DNA of 64,000 nucleotides from Flavobacterium psychrophilum (GTDB lineage: Bacteria > Bacteroidota > Bacteroidia > Flavobacteriales > Flavobacteriaceae): NCBI GenBank assembly GCA_001708385.1, contig CP012388.1, positions 3,720,001 through 3,784,000 of the forward strand, in the 5' to 3' direction. Positions within the stretch are counted from its first letter, which is position 1. Each line of letters opens with the position of its first letter. Positions 34,043 to 41,827 of the stretch are shown here, in pieces. Both the position numbers and the translations under genes were made by a program. A model generated the notes under the pieces. That model was not told the DNA's origin, did no database searches, and saw only the letters and a list, made by a program, of their open reading frames with translations.

Positions 34043-34699
34043 ATGAAATTTTTTATTGACACTGCAAATCTTGCACAAATTAAAGAAGCTCAGGAACTTG
34101 GCGTTCTTGATGGTGTAACTACAAACCCTTCGCTAATGGCAAAGGAAGGTATTACAGGTAAAGACAATATCCTTAAACATTATGTTGACATTTGTAATAT
34201 TGTTGAAGGCGACGTAAGTGCTGAGGTAAATGCCCTTGATTTTGATGGCATGGTGAAAGAAGGTGAAGAACTTGCCGAACTTCATGAGCAGATCGTTGTA
34301 AAATTACCAATGACCAAAGATGGCGTAAAAGCTGCTAAATATTTCTCTGACAGGGGAATAAAAACAAATGTTACGCTTGTATTCTCTGCTGGCCAGGCGT
34401 TGCTTGCTGCTAAGGCAGGTGCTACATATGTGTCACCGTTTATTGGACGTTTGGATGATATTTCTACTGATGGCCTTGCGCTAATTGAAGAGATTCGTTT
34501 GATCTATGATAACTACGGATATGAGACTGAGATACTTGCTGCTTCAGTTCGCCATACTATGCACATTGTAAATTGCGCTAAGATTGGTGCCGATGTTATG
34601 ACAGGCCCTCTTTCTGCAATTACAGGATTATTAAAACACCCTCTTACTGATATTGGCCTTGCACAATTTGTTGCCGATTTTGAAAAAGGAAACAAATAA
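34043..34699 (+). CDS. fsa: Transaldolase / fructose-6-phosphate aldolase
   Basis: 218 aa, the short TalC/FSA form. Conserved N-terminus [18 protein letters not shown], and the Schiff-base lysine Lys87 in VVKLPMT; later [11 protein letters not shown] and SPFIGRLDD. Works in the nonoxidative pentose phosphate pathway or as fructose-6-phosphate aldolase; these short enzymes cannot be split by eye. A strong terminator follows. Confidence 0.93.
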   Translation: MKFFIDTANLAQIKEAQELGVLDGVTTNPSLMAKEGITGKDNILKHYVDICNIVEGDVSAEVNALDFDGMVKEGEELAELHEQIVVKLPMTKDGVKAAKYFSDRGIKTNVTLVFSAGQALLAAKAGATYVSPFIGRLDDISTDGLALIEEIRLIYDNYGYETEILAASVRHTMHIVNCAKIGADVMTGPLSAITGLLKHPLTDIGLAQFVADFEKGNK

Positions 34700-34737
34700 T
34701 ATACCGATCAGTATATTATTTCAGGATAAATTCACAA

Positions 34738-34771
34738 AAAATAGCTGCCGGATTCCGGCAGCTATTTTTTT
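34738..34771 (+). terminator. Rho-independent terminator of fsa
   Basis: The 11-bp perfect stem ATAGCTGCCGG/CCGGCAGCTAT with ATT loop is followed by T residues. Confidence 0.93.
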
Positions 34772-34927
34772 ATTTCGGGTATCGAATTTGAAGCTCGATT
34801 TATGCCAAAAACAGAAAAACCAAAAGCGTAACATTGTTTTTGTTGGGTTTGATTACCAGTGTTTTACATGGACTAATATTACGCAGCAAAATCGCGTTTT
34901 ACGAACATAAAGTGCAATATTACATGC

Positions 34928-35836
34928 TTAAAATTCTTCCTCAATAAGGCATTTATTGATGATGGCTCCGGCCTTATTTCCCTGAGCCACAGCATGTGCG
35001 ATAGATCGGAATAGCGAAAGGCAGTCGCCTGCACCAAAAACACCATTAACTGTCGATTCCATACACTTATTTACGAAGATGAAGCCTTTTTCGGTTAAGT
35101 CGCAACCCAGTTTTTCAGGAATAGGGCATTGCTGGATAAAGGGTAATTGGGTGTATAAGGCAGCCATTTCCTCTGATGTAGTATCCTTAAAATGAAGCTG
35201 TTTTATCTGCCCGTTTTCATGTTCAATATAATCAATTTCATTTTCTACTACTTTGATATTGTGTTTGTTGAGTTTTAAAACTTCGTCGGGTGTGAGAGTG
35301 CTTGTGCCATTTGTATAGAGTGTAAGATCGTCTGTCCAGTGACTTATAACCTTTGCCAGCTCAAAACCCATATCGCCATTTCCTAAAACGCCTGTTTTCA
35401 GACTTTTAACTTCATAGCCATGACAGTAGGGGCAGTGCAGTACACTTATGCCCCAGCATTCGCTAAAGCCTTGTATATGAGGAAGTGTATCGGTTACTCC
35501 GGTAGCAAAAAGCAGCTTTTTAGAGGTGTATTTCTGTCCAATTTCGGTAATAACTTCAAAGCTGTTTTCCAAAGGAATAGCATCAACTGTTAGTCCGTTT
35601 ATCAGTTCAACTGTTTTGTATTCAGCTATTTGTGTTTTAGATGTATTGCGTAATTCATGTGGGTTAATGCCATCATTTGTAAGGAAATTGTGCGCAAAAG
35701 GAGTTTGTTTGTTGCACGGATTGCCGCTGTCTATAACGAGTACTTTACGTAGCGACCTGCCCAGTGACATTGCTGCCGAAAGCCCGGCATAACTGCCTCC
35801 AATAATGATAACATCGTATAAATCAGTAGATTTCAT
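34928..35836 (-). CDS. Thioredoxin-reductase-like FAD/NAD(P) oxidoreductase
   Basis: 302 aa. FAD-binding GGSYAGLSAA (about 13-22), a redox CxxC pair Cys135-Cys138 in HCPYCHGYE, a second dinucleotide site GNGDMGFELA, and GVFGAGDC at the C-terminus. The CPYCHG form of the active site is that of TrxR-like enzymes related to GliT/HlmI-type dithiol oxidases rather than classical TrxB (CATC/CAVC). Electron partner unknown. Confidence 0.85.
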   Translation of the reverse strand: MKSTDLYDVIIIGGSYAGLSAAMSLGRSLRKVLVIDSGNPCNKQTPFAHNFLTNDGINPHELRNTSKTQIAEYKTVELINGLTVDAIPLENSFEVITEIGQKYTSKKLLFATGVTDTLPHIQGFSECWGISVLHCPYCHGYEVKSLKTGVLGNGDMGFELAKVISHWTDDLTLYTNGTSTLTPDEVLKLNKHNIKVVENEIDYIEHENGQIKQLHFKDTTSEEMAALYTQLPFIQQCPIPEKLGCDLTEKGFIFVNKCMESTVNGVFGAGDCLSLFRSIAHAVAQGNKAGAIINKCLIEEEF

Positions 35837-35907
35837 AAGTATAACATATACTTATAAAGTTATAAAACGGCAAATGGAATCGTGGTAACTTTAACTAAAC
35901 TTAACGG

Positions 35908-37725
35908 TTACTCAATAATCATTTCCCTAAGCTTAGCCCTGTAACACTCCAATATTTTAGCTTTAGAGATAAAGCCGTGATAGCGGTCTTCTTTTATAAG
36001 AGGCAGATAATCAGTGTTGGTAGCCTCAAATTTCTCCATGATCATCTCAATAGAATCTTCCATACAGGCGACTTCGGGAGGAGCGCTCATCATCTCGTTT
36101 AGCGGGGTATATTTTATCTGGAAAGTGTTGAATAATATATGCCTTAGCTTATCGAAATCAACAATGCCGAGTAGTCGTTTTTTCTCGTCAATAACCGCAA
36201 ACACAGTCTGTTTGGTGGTAGCCATCAAGCCAACAACGTCTTCACCTTTTTGGTTAGGCGAAAGGGTCTGCACATCAGTATCTATCACGTCAAGAATATC
36301 AATTCCTGATAGTATATTTTTGTCTTTGTCGGTTGTAAATACCTGTCCTTTAGCAGCTAAGTGTTTTACATCCATAGAGTGTTTTTCAAACTGTTTTGAT
36401 ACCGCAAAGCTTATCGATGATACGATCATTAGCGGCACCATAAGGTTGTAACCGCCTGTAATTTCACCAATTAGGAAGATGGCTGTTAACGGTGCATGGA
36501 ATAACCCGCTTAGTATTCCCGCCATTCCTACAATAGTAAAATTCCCTACCGGAATATTAGAGAAGCCTATCAGGGTAAAGAACTTAGCCACGAAAAAGCC
36601 CAGGTAAGAACCCACAAACAAGGAAGGAGCAAAGTTACCTCCATTACCTCCGCTAGCAAGCGTAAGTCCTGTGGCATAGGCTTTTAATAGTATTGTAATT
36701 CCGGTGAACAGCAGTAGTACCCACCCGTTATCTTTAAAGCGTTCTACGATGGTGTTGTCTAACAGTACTTCAGGGTTAGCGTTGCTAAGTATCCTTATTG
36801 TTTCATATCCCTCACCAAAAAGCGTAGGAACCATGAATATCAGTAATGCTAATGGTATAGCGCCATACAACGCTTTGCGGTAGCCTTTTATACGAAGTCT
36901 TGCAAAGTGTGCCTCCACCTTCTGGAAGGTCCTCGCATGGTACAATGATACGAATCCTGCAAGTAGTCCTATCAATACGTAGTACGGAATATTATGATAA
37001 TCAAAGGCTTGTTCCTGCCTGAAGGATAACAATACTTCTTCATTAAGTACAATGGTAGATATAAGTGCACCTGTGGCTGCCGATATCATAATGGGGATAA
37101 AGGCAGTAATGGTAACATCGGTAAGTACCACCTCAATGGCAAAGAGCACCCCGGCGATTGGGGCGTTAAAAGCGGCGGCAATACCAGCTGCGACACCGCA
37201 GGCAAGTAGTAATATCCTGTCTTTCTGGGATAATTTATATTTCTGTGCAAAGTTAGACCCAAATGCGGCACCGGTAATGGTGATGGGTGACTCAAGTCCG
37301 GCTGACCCTCCCAAACCTACTGTAAGCGAGCTGGTTATTATCTGGGCGTACATTTGCTTTCTCGGCATGATACCGCCTTTTCGGGCAACGGCATACAAAA
37401 TGCGTGAGCTTCCTTTTTCCACACGTCCGTCGAGTACGCGTTTCACAACGAATACGGTTAGTAAAATACCTACAACGGGTAGTATACTGTTAATATACGG
37501 CAGTTTAAGATAGCCATTTACATAATTAGCAAAGAGGAAAACGTTGTGTGCAAACGTTTTAAGTATAATTACCGCAAGGGCAGTAGATATAGCTACTACA
37601 ACGCACGAAAGGTAAATGAAATGCCTTTCAGATAGCAGGCTTTTTAGTACGAAAAATAGGGTCTCAAGATGGCGGAGGTTATTCCTGAAAAATAATCTGA
37701 CCTTTGAAACTTTACGATTTTGCAT
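35908..37725 (-). CDS. CLC-family chloride channel/antiporter with C-terminal CBS pair
   Basis: 605 aa, about ten or more membrane helices, then a cytosolic CBS-domain pair (about 450-600). The CLC ion-path motifs are recognisable but altered. GSSRI (105-109) stands where GSGIP is usual and GLESP (143-147, Glu145 the gating glutamate) where GREGP is usual; GGNFAPSLF is the third. Retention of the gating Glu is compatible with proton-coupled transport. Anion preference is uncertain because of the first motif. Monocistronic. Confidence 0.88.
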   Translation of the reverse strand: MQNRKVSKVRLFFRNNLRHLETLFFVLKSLLSERHFIYLSCVVVAISTALAVIILKTFAHNVFLFANYVNGYLKLPYINSILPVVGILLTVFVVKRVLDGRVEKGSSRILYAVARKGGIMPRKQMYAQIITSSLTVGLGGSAGLESPITITGAAFGSNFAQKYKLSQKDRILLLACGVAAGIAAAFNAPIAGVLFAIEVVLTDVTITAFIPIMISAATGALISTIVLNEEVLLSFRQEQAFDYHNIPYYVLIGLLAGFVSLYHARTFQKVEAHFARLRIKGYRKALYGAIPLALLIFMVPTLFGEGYETIRILSNANPEVLLDNTIVERFKDNGWVLLLFTGITILLKAYATGLTLASGGNGGNFAPSLFVGSYLGFFVAKFFTLIGFSNIPVGNFTIVGMAGILSGLFHAPLTAIFLIGEITGGYNLMVPLMIVSSISFAVSKQFEKHSMDVKHLAAKGQVFTTDKDKNILSGIDILDVIDTDVQTLSPNQKGEDVVGLMATTKQTVFAVIDEKKRLLGIVDFDKLRHILFNTFQIKYTPLNEMMSAPPEVACMEDSIEMIMEKFEATNTDYLPLIKEDRYHGFISKAKILECYRAKLREMIIE

Positions 37726-37811
37726 TTTTTGTGACTGAAAAATTTTGGGAAATGTAATAATACGCTAAGTTAAGCCATTTGTTAAAATTTTTCCGCGAAA
37801 TTATGTAATTT

Positions 37812-38112
37812 TTAAGGATTTGTTGGCGGAGGTGGTGCCTGTCTCTCGGAAAGAATTTTATCAATGGCGTATTCTTCCTTGTCTGGGAGATGGTTGTTGT
37901 TCTTATATGTAATCAGGTCAGACGAGTTGGTTCCCCTGGTGTTTATGCAGGTACATTTCAATCTCCCGATCGGTATAGTTCAGGTCTTCAATAGCATCCA
38001 TATCATTATCAATAGATTGCTGAATGTTTTTCCTGTTGCGATAAATCAGGAAGGCTACAATAGCAGCTACTATAATCAATACATAGGTTATAAGGTTGTA
38101 GGGAATCATCAT
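37812..38112 (-). CDS. Small membrane protein gene with a probable frameshift
   Basis: As read, translation from 38112 gives 64 aa and stops at 37918: one N-terminal transmembrane helix (YNLITYVLIIVAAIVAFLIY), then an acidic segment (IDNDMDAIEDLNYTDREIEM). At a run of four C on the plus strand (37933-37936) a one-base deletion would continue the frame to 37812 with a coding-like tail (SSDLITYKNNNHLPDKEEYA...RQAPPPPTNP), giving about 99 aa. So either the gene is a recent pseudogene, the base is a sequencing error, or the shorter form is real. The start overlaps the acpH stop as ATGA, so the two are coupled. Confidence 0.6.
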
Positions 38113-38705
38113 GCTGCTTCGCCTTCAAGTTCAACCGTTTTCTCTTTTACGTAAGCACGCATTTCTTCGAAAAATGCAGTGAACTCAGCCTCATATTCAT
38201 CATAAAATTCAAGCAGCTCATCTATAGAGGTTCGCATACCCGATTTTAATTTGGTACGGTGATCCATCTGTGTCAGGATCTTCCCTATGCCATCTGTGGT
38301 AGCATAGCTCACCAGCCAGTTGTGCTGTATCATATGCGGCATCATGCCCTTGGTGCGTTCGGTAAGAATGTCATAGTTGTTTTCCAGCGCTTTATAAAAA
38401 GCTGCTACGAAATCCTCCAGTGAATCACTATGGTATTTCGCCCAGTTCTTTGCCAGGAAGTGGTCGTAATAAATATCCATAATTACGCCGGCATAATGAT
38501 GGTAGCGCGCATGCAGGCGTTTGGTGCCCTGCCTGAAAATAGGGTGCGCATCGGTATAAGTGTCAATGGCGCGGTGCAATAAAATTCCTTTCTGCACATC
38601 TGCAGGAAAATCGGTGGGTTTACCGTGAATGCCATCGGCCATGAAATTGCCTAATTTCACAAGGTCATTATCGCCCGAAAGGTATATGTGTGCTAGAAAG
38701 TTCAT
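38109..38705 (-). CDS. acpH: Acyl carrier protein phosphodiesterase
   Basis: 198 aa. N-terminus MNFLAHIYLSGDN and GNFMADGIHGK are typical of the AcpH (DUF479) family, an HD-like metal hydrolase; later LHRAIDTYTDAHP and HHYAGVIMDIYYDHFLAKNW carry the His/Asp residues. It removes the phosphopantetheine group from ACP; a role in turnover of ACP is known in E. coli. Upstream of a small membrane protein gene with which it overlaps. Confidence 0.9.
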   Translation of the reverse strand: MNFLAHIYLSGDNDLVKLGNFMADGIHGKPTDFPADVQKGILLHRAIDTYTDAHPIFRQGTKRLHARYHHYAGVIMDIYYDHFLAKNWAKYHSDSLEDFVAAFYKALENNYDILTERTKGMMPHMIQHNWLVSYATTDGIGKILTQMDHRTKLKSGMRTSIDELLEFYDEYEAEFTAFFEEMRAYVKEKTVELEGEAA

Positions 38706-38822
38706 AGGTACAATTTACCGAAAAGTTTTGTATTTACAATGATAGTCACCCTTTAATGGCGGTTTTAAGAAACTGTTAACAAAATCGTCCCATTATCTAA
38801 ATGTTAACTATGGTGTAAACTG

Positions 38823-38830
38823 TATATTTG
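38823..38830 (+). promoter_or_regulatory. Candidate -7 box for glmM
   Basis: TATATTTG, 25 bp before the glmM ATG. No clean TTG lies 19 bp upstream, so the promoter is only partly supported. Confidence 0.4.
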
Positions 38831-38855
38831 TAGGACTAAAATTCACAAACCAAAT

Positions 38856-40244
38856 ATGACACTAATTAAATCGATATCAGGCATAAGGGGGACTATCGGG
38901 GGCAAAACCGGAGATAACCTAACCCCTGTAGATGCCGTAAAGTTTGCTTCTGCATACGGAACATGGCTTAAAGGCCATGCCGGCAAAGACAAACTAACTG
39001 TTGTAATAGGACGCGATGCCCGTATTTCGGGTGCAATGATACAAAACCTTGTGGTTAATACACTTGTAGGTTTAGGTATTGATGTTATCGACCTTGGGCT
39101 TTCTACAACGCCAACTGTCGAGGTTGCCGTACCGCTTGAAAAAGCCGACGGTGGTATTATACTTACTGCAAGCCATAACCCTAAACAGTGGAATGCGCTT
39201 AAATTACTAAACGAAAAAGGAGAATTCCTTAGTGGTGCCGATGGTGCTAAAATATTGGAGATCGCCGATAACGAAGCTTTTGATTTTGCCGATGTGGATA
39301 GCCTTGGCGAAGTTACCGTTAACGATGCCTACATGGATATCCATATTGATGAGGTACTTAACCTGCCATTGGTAGATGCCGAGGCGGTTAAAAAAGCAGG
39401 TTTTAAGGTAGTGGTAGACGGTGTTAACTCATCGGGCGGTATTATTATTCCTAAGCTTTTGAAGCTGATGGGCGTAGAGGTAGTAAAACTATACTGTGAG
39501 CCTAACGGGCATTTTCCTCACAACCCCGAACCGCTTAAGGAACACCTTGGCGACATCTGCGAACTTGTGGTTAAAGAGAAAGCCGACTTTGGTGTGGTTG
39601 TAGATCCTGATGTTGACCGTCTTGCATTCATCTCTGATGATGGCGAGATGTTTGGCGAGGAGTACACACTTGTGGCATGTGCCGATTATGTACTGAGCAA
39701 AACTCCGGGCAATACGGTATCTAACATGTCATCGTCGCGCGCGCTTCGCGACATTACCCAAAAACATGGCGGCAGCTACGAGGCTAGTGCTGTGGGCGAG
39801 GTTAATGTTGTAGAGATGATGAAAAAGAACAATGCTATTATAGGTGGTGAAGGTAATGGTGGTATCATTTACCCGGAACTTCATTACGGTCGTGACTCAC
39901 TGGTGGGGGTAGCTTTGTTCCTTACCTATCTTGCAGAAAAGAAAATGAGTGTGGCTGCTTTAAGGGCATCTTATCCTCAATACTATATGAGTAAAAACAA
40001 GATTGAACTTACACCGCAGATTGATGTGGATGCTATTCTTGTAACTATGGCCGATAAATACAAAAGCGAGGATATATCTACTATTGATGGTGTAAAGATT
40101 GATTTTGCTGAAGAGTGGGTACATCTTAGAAAATCGAATACCGAACCTATTATCAGGATTTATACCGAAGCGCAAACGCAGGATAAAGCCGATGCTTTAG
40201 CCGTTAGGATTATTGATGAGATTAAAGCAGTAGCGGGAATCTAA
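38856..40244 (+). CDS. glmM: Phosphoglucosamine mutase / phosphohexomutase
   Basis: 462 aa. Alpha-D-phosphohexomutase family: phosphoserine loop ILTASHNPKQWN (Ser106), metal-binding loop VVDPDVDRLA, sugar-binding GEGNGG and the C-terminal phosphate-binding RKSNTEPIIRIY. In Bacteroidetes the single member of this family is usually annotated GlmM and feeds UDP-GlcNAc synthesis for cell wall; PGM/PMM activity cannot be excluded. Followed two bases later by the exported peptide deformylase. Confidence 0.9.
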   Translation: MTLIKSISGIRGTIGGKTGDNLTPVDAVKFASAYGTWLKGHAGKDKLTVVIGRDARISGAMIQNLVVNTLVGLGIDVIDLGLSTTPTVEVAVPLEKADGGIILTASHNPKQWNALKLLNEKGEFLSGADGAKILEIADNEAFDFADVDSLGEVTVNDAYMDIHIDEVLNLPLVDAEAVKKAGFKVVVDGVNSSGGIIIPKLLKLMGVEVVKLYCEPNGHFPHNPEPLKEHLGDICELVVKEKADFGVVVDPDVDRLAFISDDGEMFGEEYTLVACADYVLSKTPGNTVSNMSSSRALRDITQKHGGSYEASAVGEVNVVEMMKKNNAIIGGEGNGGIIYPELHYGRDSLVGVALFLTYLAEKKMSVAALRASYPQYYMSKNKIELTPQIDVDAILVTMADKYKSEDISTIDGVKIDFAEEWVHLRKSNTEPIIRIYTEAQTQDKADALAVRIIDEIKAVAGI

Positions 40245-40246
40245 TC

Positions 40247-40897
40247 ATGAAAAAAGCTATAATTACTTCGCTTTTTCTAATGCTGGCTTGTAGTGTTGAG
40301 GCTCAGAAATTAACAGAAGCTGAAAAGGCAATTGTTAACTCGGGTACACGCACAACAATGCTTCGCGTGTTGCAAATTACCAATGCAGATGATGCGAAAG
40401 TACTTAAGTCGGCATCGTTTGATGTAAGCCTTAAAGACGAATCGCTGCCTTTACTTTTAGACCGTATGCTGGCTACAGTAACCGATCCTGCTAACACAGG
40501 AGTAGGTATTGCTGCACCGCAAATTGGCATTAACCGTAATGTAATATTGGTTCAGCGTTTTGACAAGCCGGGAGAGCCGATTCAGGAATACCTGAACCCA
40601 AAGATAAAATGGAGTTCTGCACTGATGCGAAAAGGGGCAGAGGGATGCCTTTCTATACCCGACCTTCGCGAAGACGTGCTTCGTCACTACACCATTCAGA
40701 TCACGTATTACGACCGTAATGGCAAGTACCATGATGAAATGGTAGAAGGTTTTACAGCGGTTATCTTCCAACATGAAATAGACCACCTGATGGGGATATT
40801 GTTTACCGACAGGCTGGAGCAGCAAAAAGCTATTGGCTATTCGCTTATTAATGGCGAAGTAAACCTTTACCTTGAACATAAGCTTAAGAGACAGTAA
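40247..40897 (+). CDS. Peptide deformylase with an export signal
   Basis: 216 aa. All three deformylase motifs are intact: GVGIAAPQIG (85-94), EGCLS (132-136, ligand Cys134) and HEIDH (176-180, His ligands and catalytic Glu). So the enzyme should be active as a metallopeptidase. What is odd is the N-terminus: a hydrophobic signal MKKAIITSLFLMLAC, read as a lipoprotein signal (Cys15) or as a Sec signal cleaved after EAQ, then about 60 extra residues. That places it outside the cytosol, away from nascent chains. The TAA of glmM is two bases upstream, so it is cotranscribed. Confidence 0.85.
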   Translation: MKKAIITSLFLMLACSVEAQKLTEAEKAIVNSGTRTTMLRVLQITNADDAKVLKSASFDVSLKDESLPLLLDRMLATVTDPANTGVGIAAPQIGINRNVILVQRFDKPGEPIQEYLNPKIKWSSALMRKGAEGCLSIPDLREDVLRHYTIQITYYDRNGKYHDEMVEGFTAVIFQHEIDHLMGILFTDRLEQQKAIGYSLINGEVNLYLEHKLKRQ

Positions 40898-40921
40898 TCG
40901 TTTCTGCTTTTTGTAAATATG

Positions 40922-40947
40922 AACCCTCTGCAATGCAGAGGGTTTTT
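40922..40947 (+). terminator. Rho-independent terminator after glmM-deformylase
   Basis: The 10-bp perfect stem AACCCTCTGC/GCAGAGGGTT with AAT loop is followed by a T run. Confidence 0.92.
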
Positions 40948-41060
40948 GTTTGGTTTTTTATTACATCCTACGTCTGAAGCCTGGGGCAAAGCATCATAAA
41001 TTGCTTTTACCCCATATTAAAAGTCGAGCTACGGAGGAAACTATGTCTTATTCTTTTCAG

Positions 41061-41087
41061 CCTGCCAGGTTTTGTAAACCTTGTAGG
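41061..41087. repeat. Imperfect palindrome of an interspersed repeat type
   Basis: CCTGCCAGGTTTTGTAAACC then TTGTAGG: an inverted repeat with AAACC/GGTTT arms, like the CCTGxCAGGTTTT elements scattered in many Bacteroidetes genomes. Nothing else was seen in this gap. Confidence 0.5.
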
Positions 41088-41137
41088 TTTTAATTTTCGG
41101 ACAAGATTTTTTATATTTATCATAAAAATTTCAGCTA

Positions 41138-41743
41138 ATGAAACCCAAAGTCAGGATTTTATTTATTGTCATATCTGCCTTGTTATTTCAGAATTCTTAC
41201 TCTCAGGAATTAAAATGCGGCTGGTATGGCAAGAAAACAGTAGAGGAAAGGAATAAAATGTTCCCTTTTAACAAAGCGAAGAAAGCGGTGCTAATATCTT
41301 ATCTTGGAGGAACCGATGGTCTTTTAAATCACGGAGATACCATAGGTTTTAATAGTGTAAACAAAATTATTAAGACCTGGAATATATTGATTAAGGAATT
41401 TAAAACTTCGTACAAGGTTAAAGAGGAAGCTATACTCGGTAAGGAACAGCTAAATGAGTTTAGCAATATACTGGTTAATTATACGGTTAGCGATAAATCG
41501 AAAAGACCGATGATAACAAGCGAATATGCATGTTATACTCCACGGAATTCTGTTTTGTTTCTAGATGAAAAAGGCCAGGTTATTTGCGTTTTTGAAATAT
41601 GTTTTGAATGTTTTAAAACGAATATTTTTCCTCATTCAGACATTAATTCATATTCCCAGGTGGAAGAATGTTTTTCCCGATTTGAGGTATTAAAAGATTT
41701 CTTTAAAAAGAATGGAGTCAAATACGGAGTAGAGGATATGTAA
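41138..41743 (+). CDS. Exported protein of unknown function
   Basis: 201 aa. Signal peptide ends NSYSQ. A distinctive C-terminal block ACYTPRNSVLFLDEKGQVI, then CVFEICFECFKT, has three closely placed cysteines (CxxxxCFEC-like), a pattern seen in other uncharacterised Bacteroidetes exported proteins. Possibly a metal- or disulfide-containing fold. No function assigned. Not clearly linked to neighbours. Confidence 0.7.
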   Translation: MKPKVRILFIVISALLFQNSYSQELKCGWYGKKTVEERNKMFPFNKAKKAVLISYLGGTDGLLNHGDTIGFNSVNKIIKTWNILIKEFKTSYKVKEEAILGKEQLNEFSNILVNYTVSDKSKRPMITSEYACYTPRNSVLFLDEKGQVICVFEICFECFKTNIFPHSDINSYSQVEECFSRFEVLKDFFKKNGVKYGVEDM

Positions 41744-41827
41744 ATGGATTTTTTGCAAATGATAAAATCCTGCCTTTTGAGGGGCAGGACTTTCAATGAA
41801 AAAATTAAAAAACACGAATCTTTTGCT

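Noticed and set aside
37864..38154. 96-codon plus-strand open frame opposite the small membrane gene and the end of acpH
   Set aside because: Antisense to acpH and to the coupled small gene.
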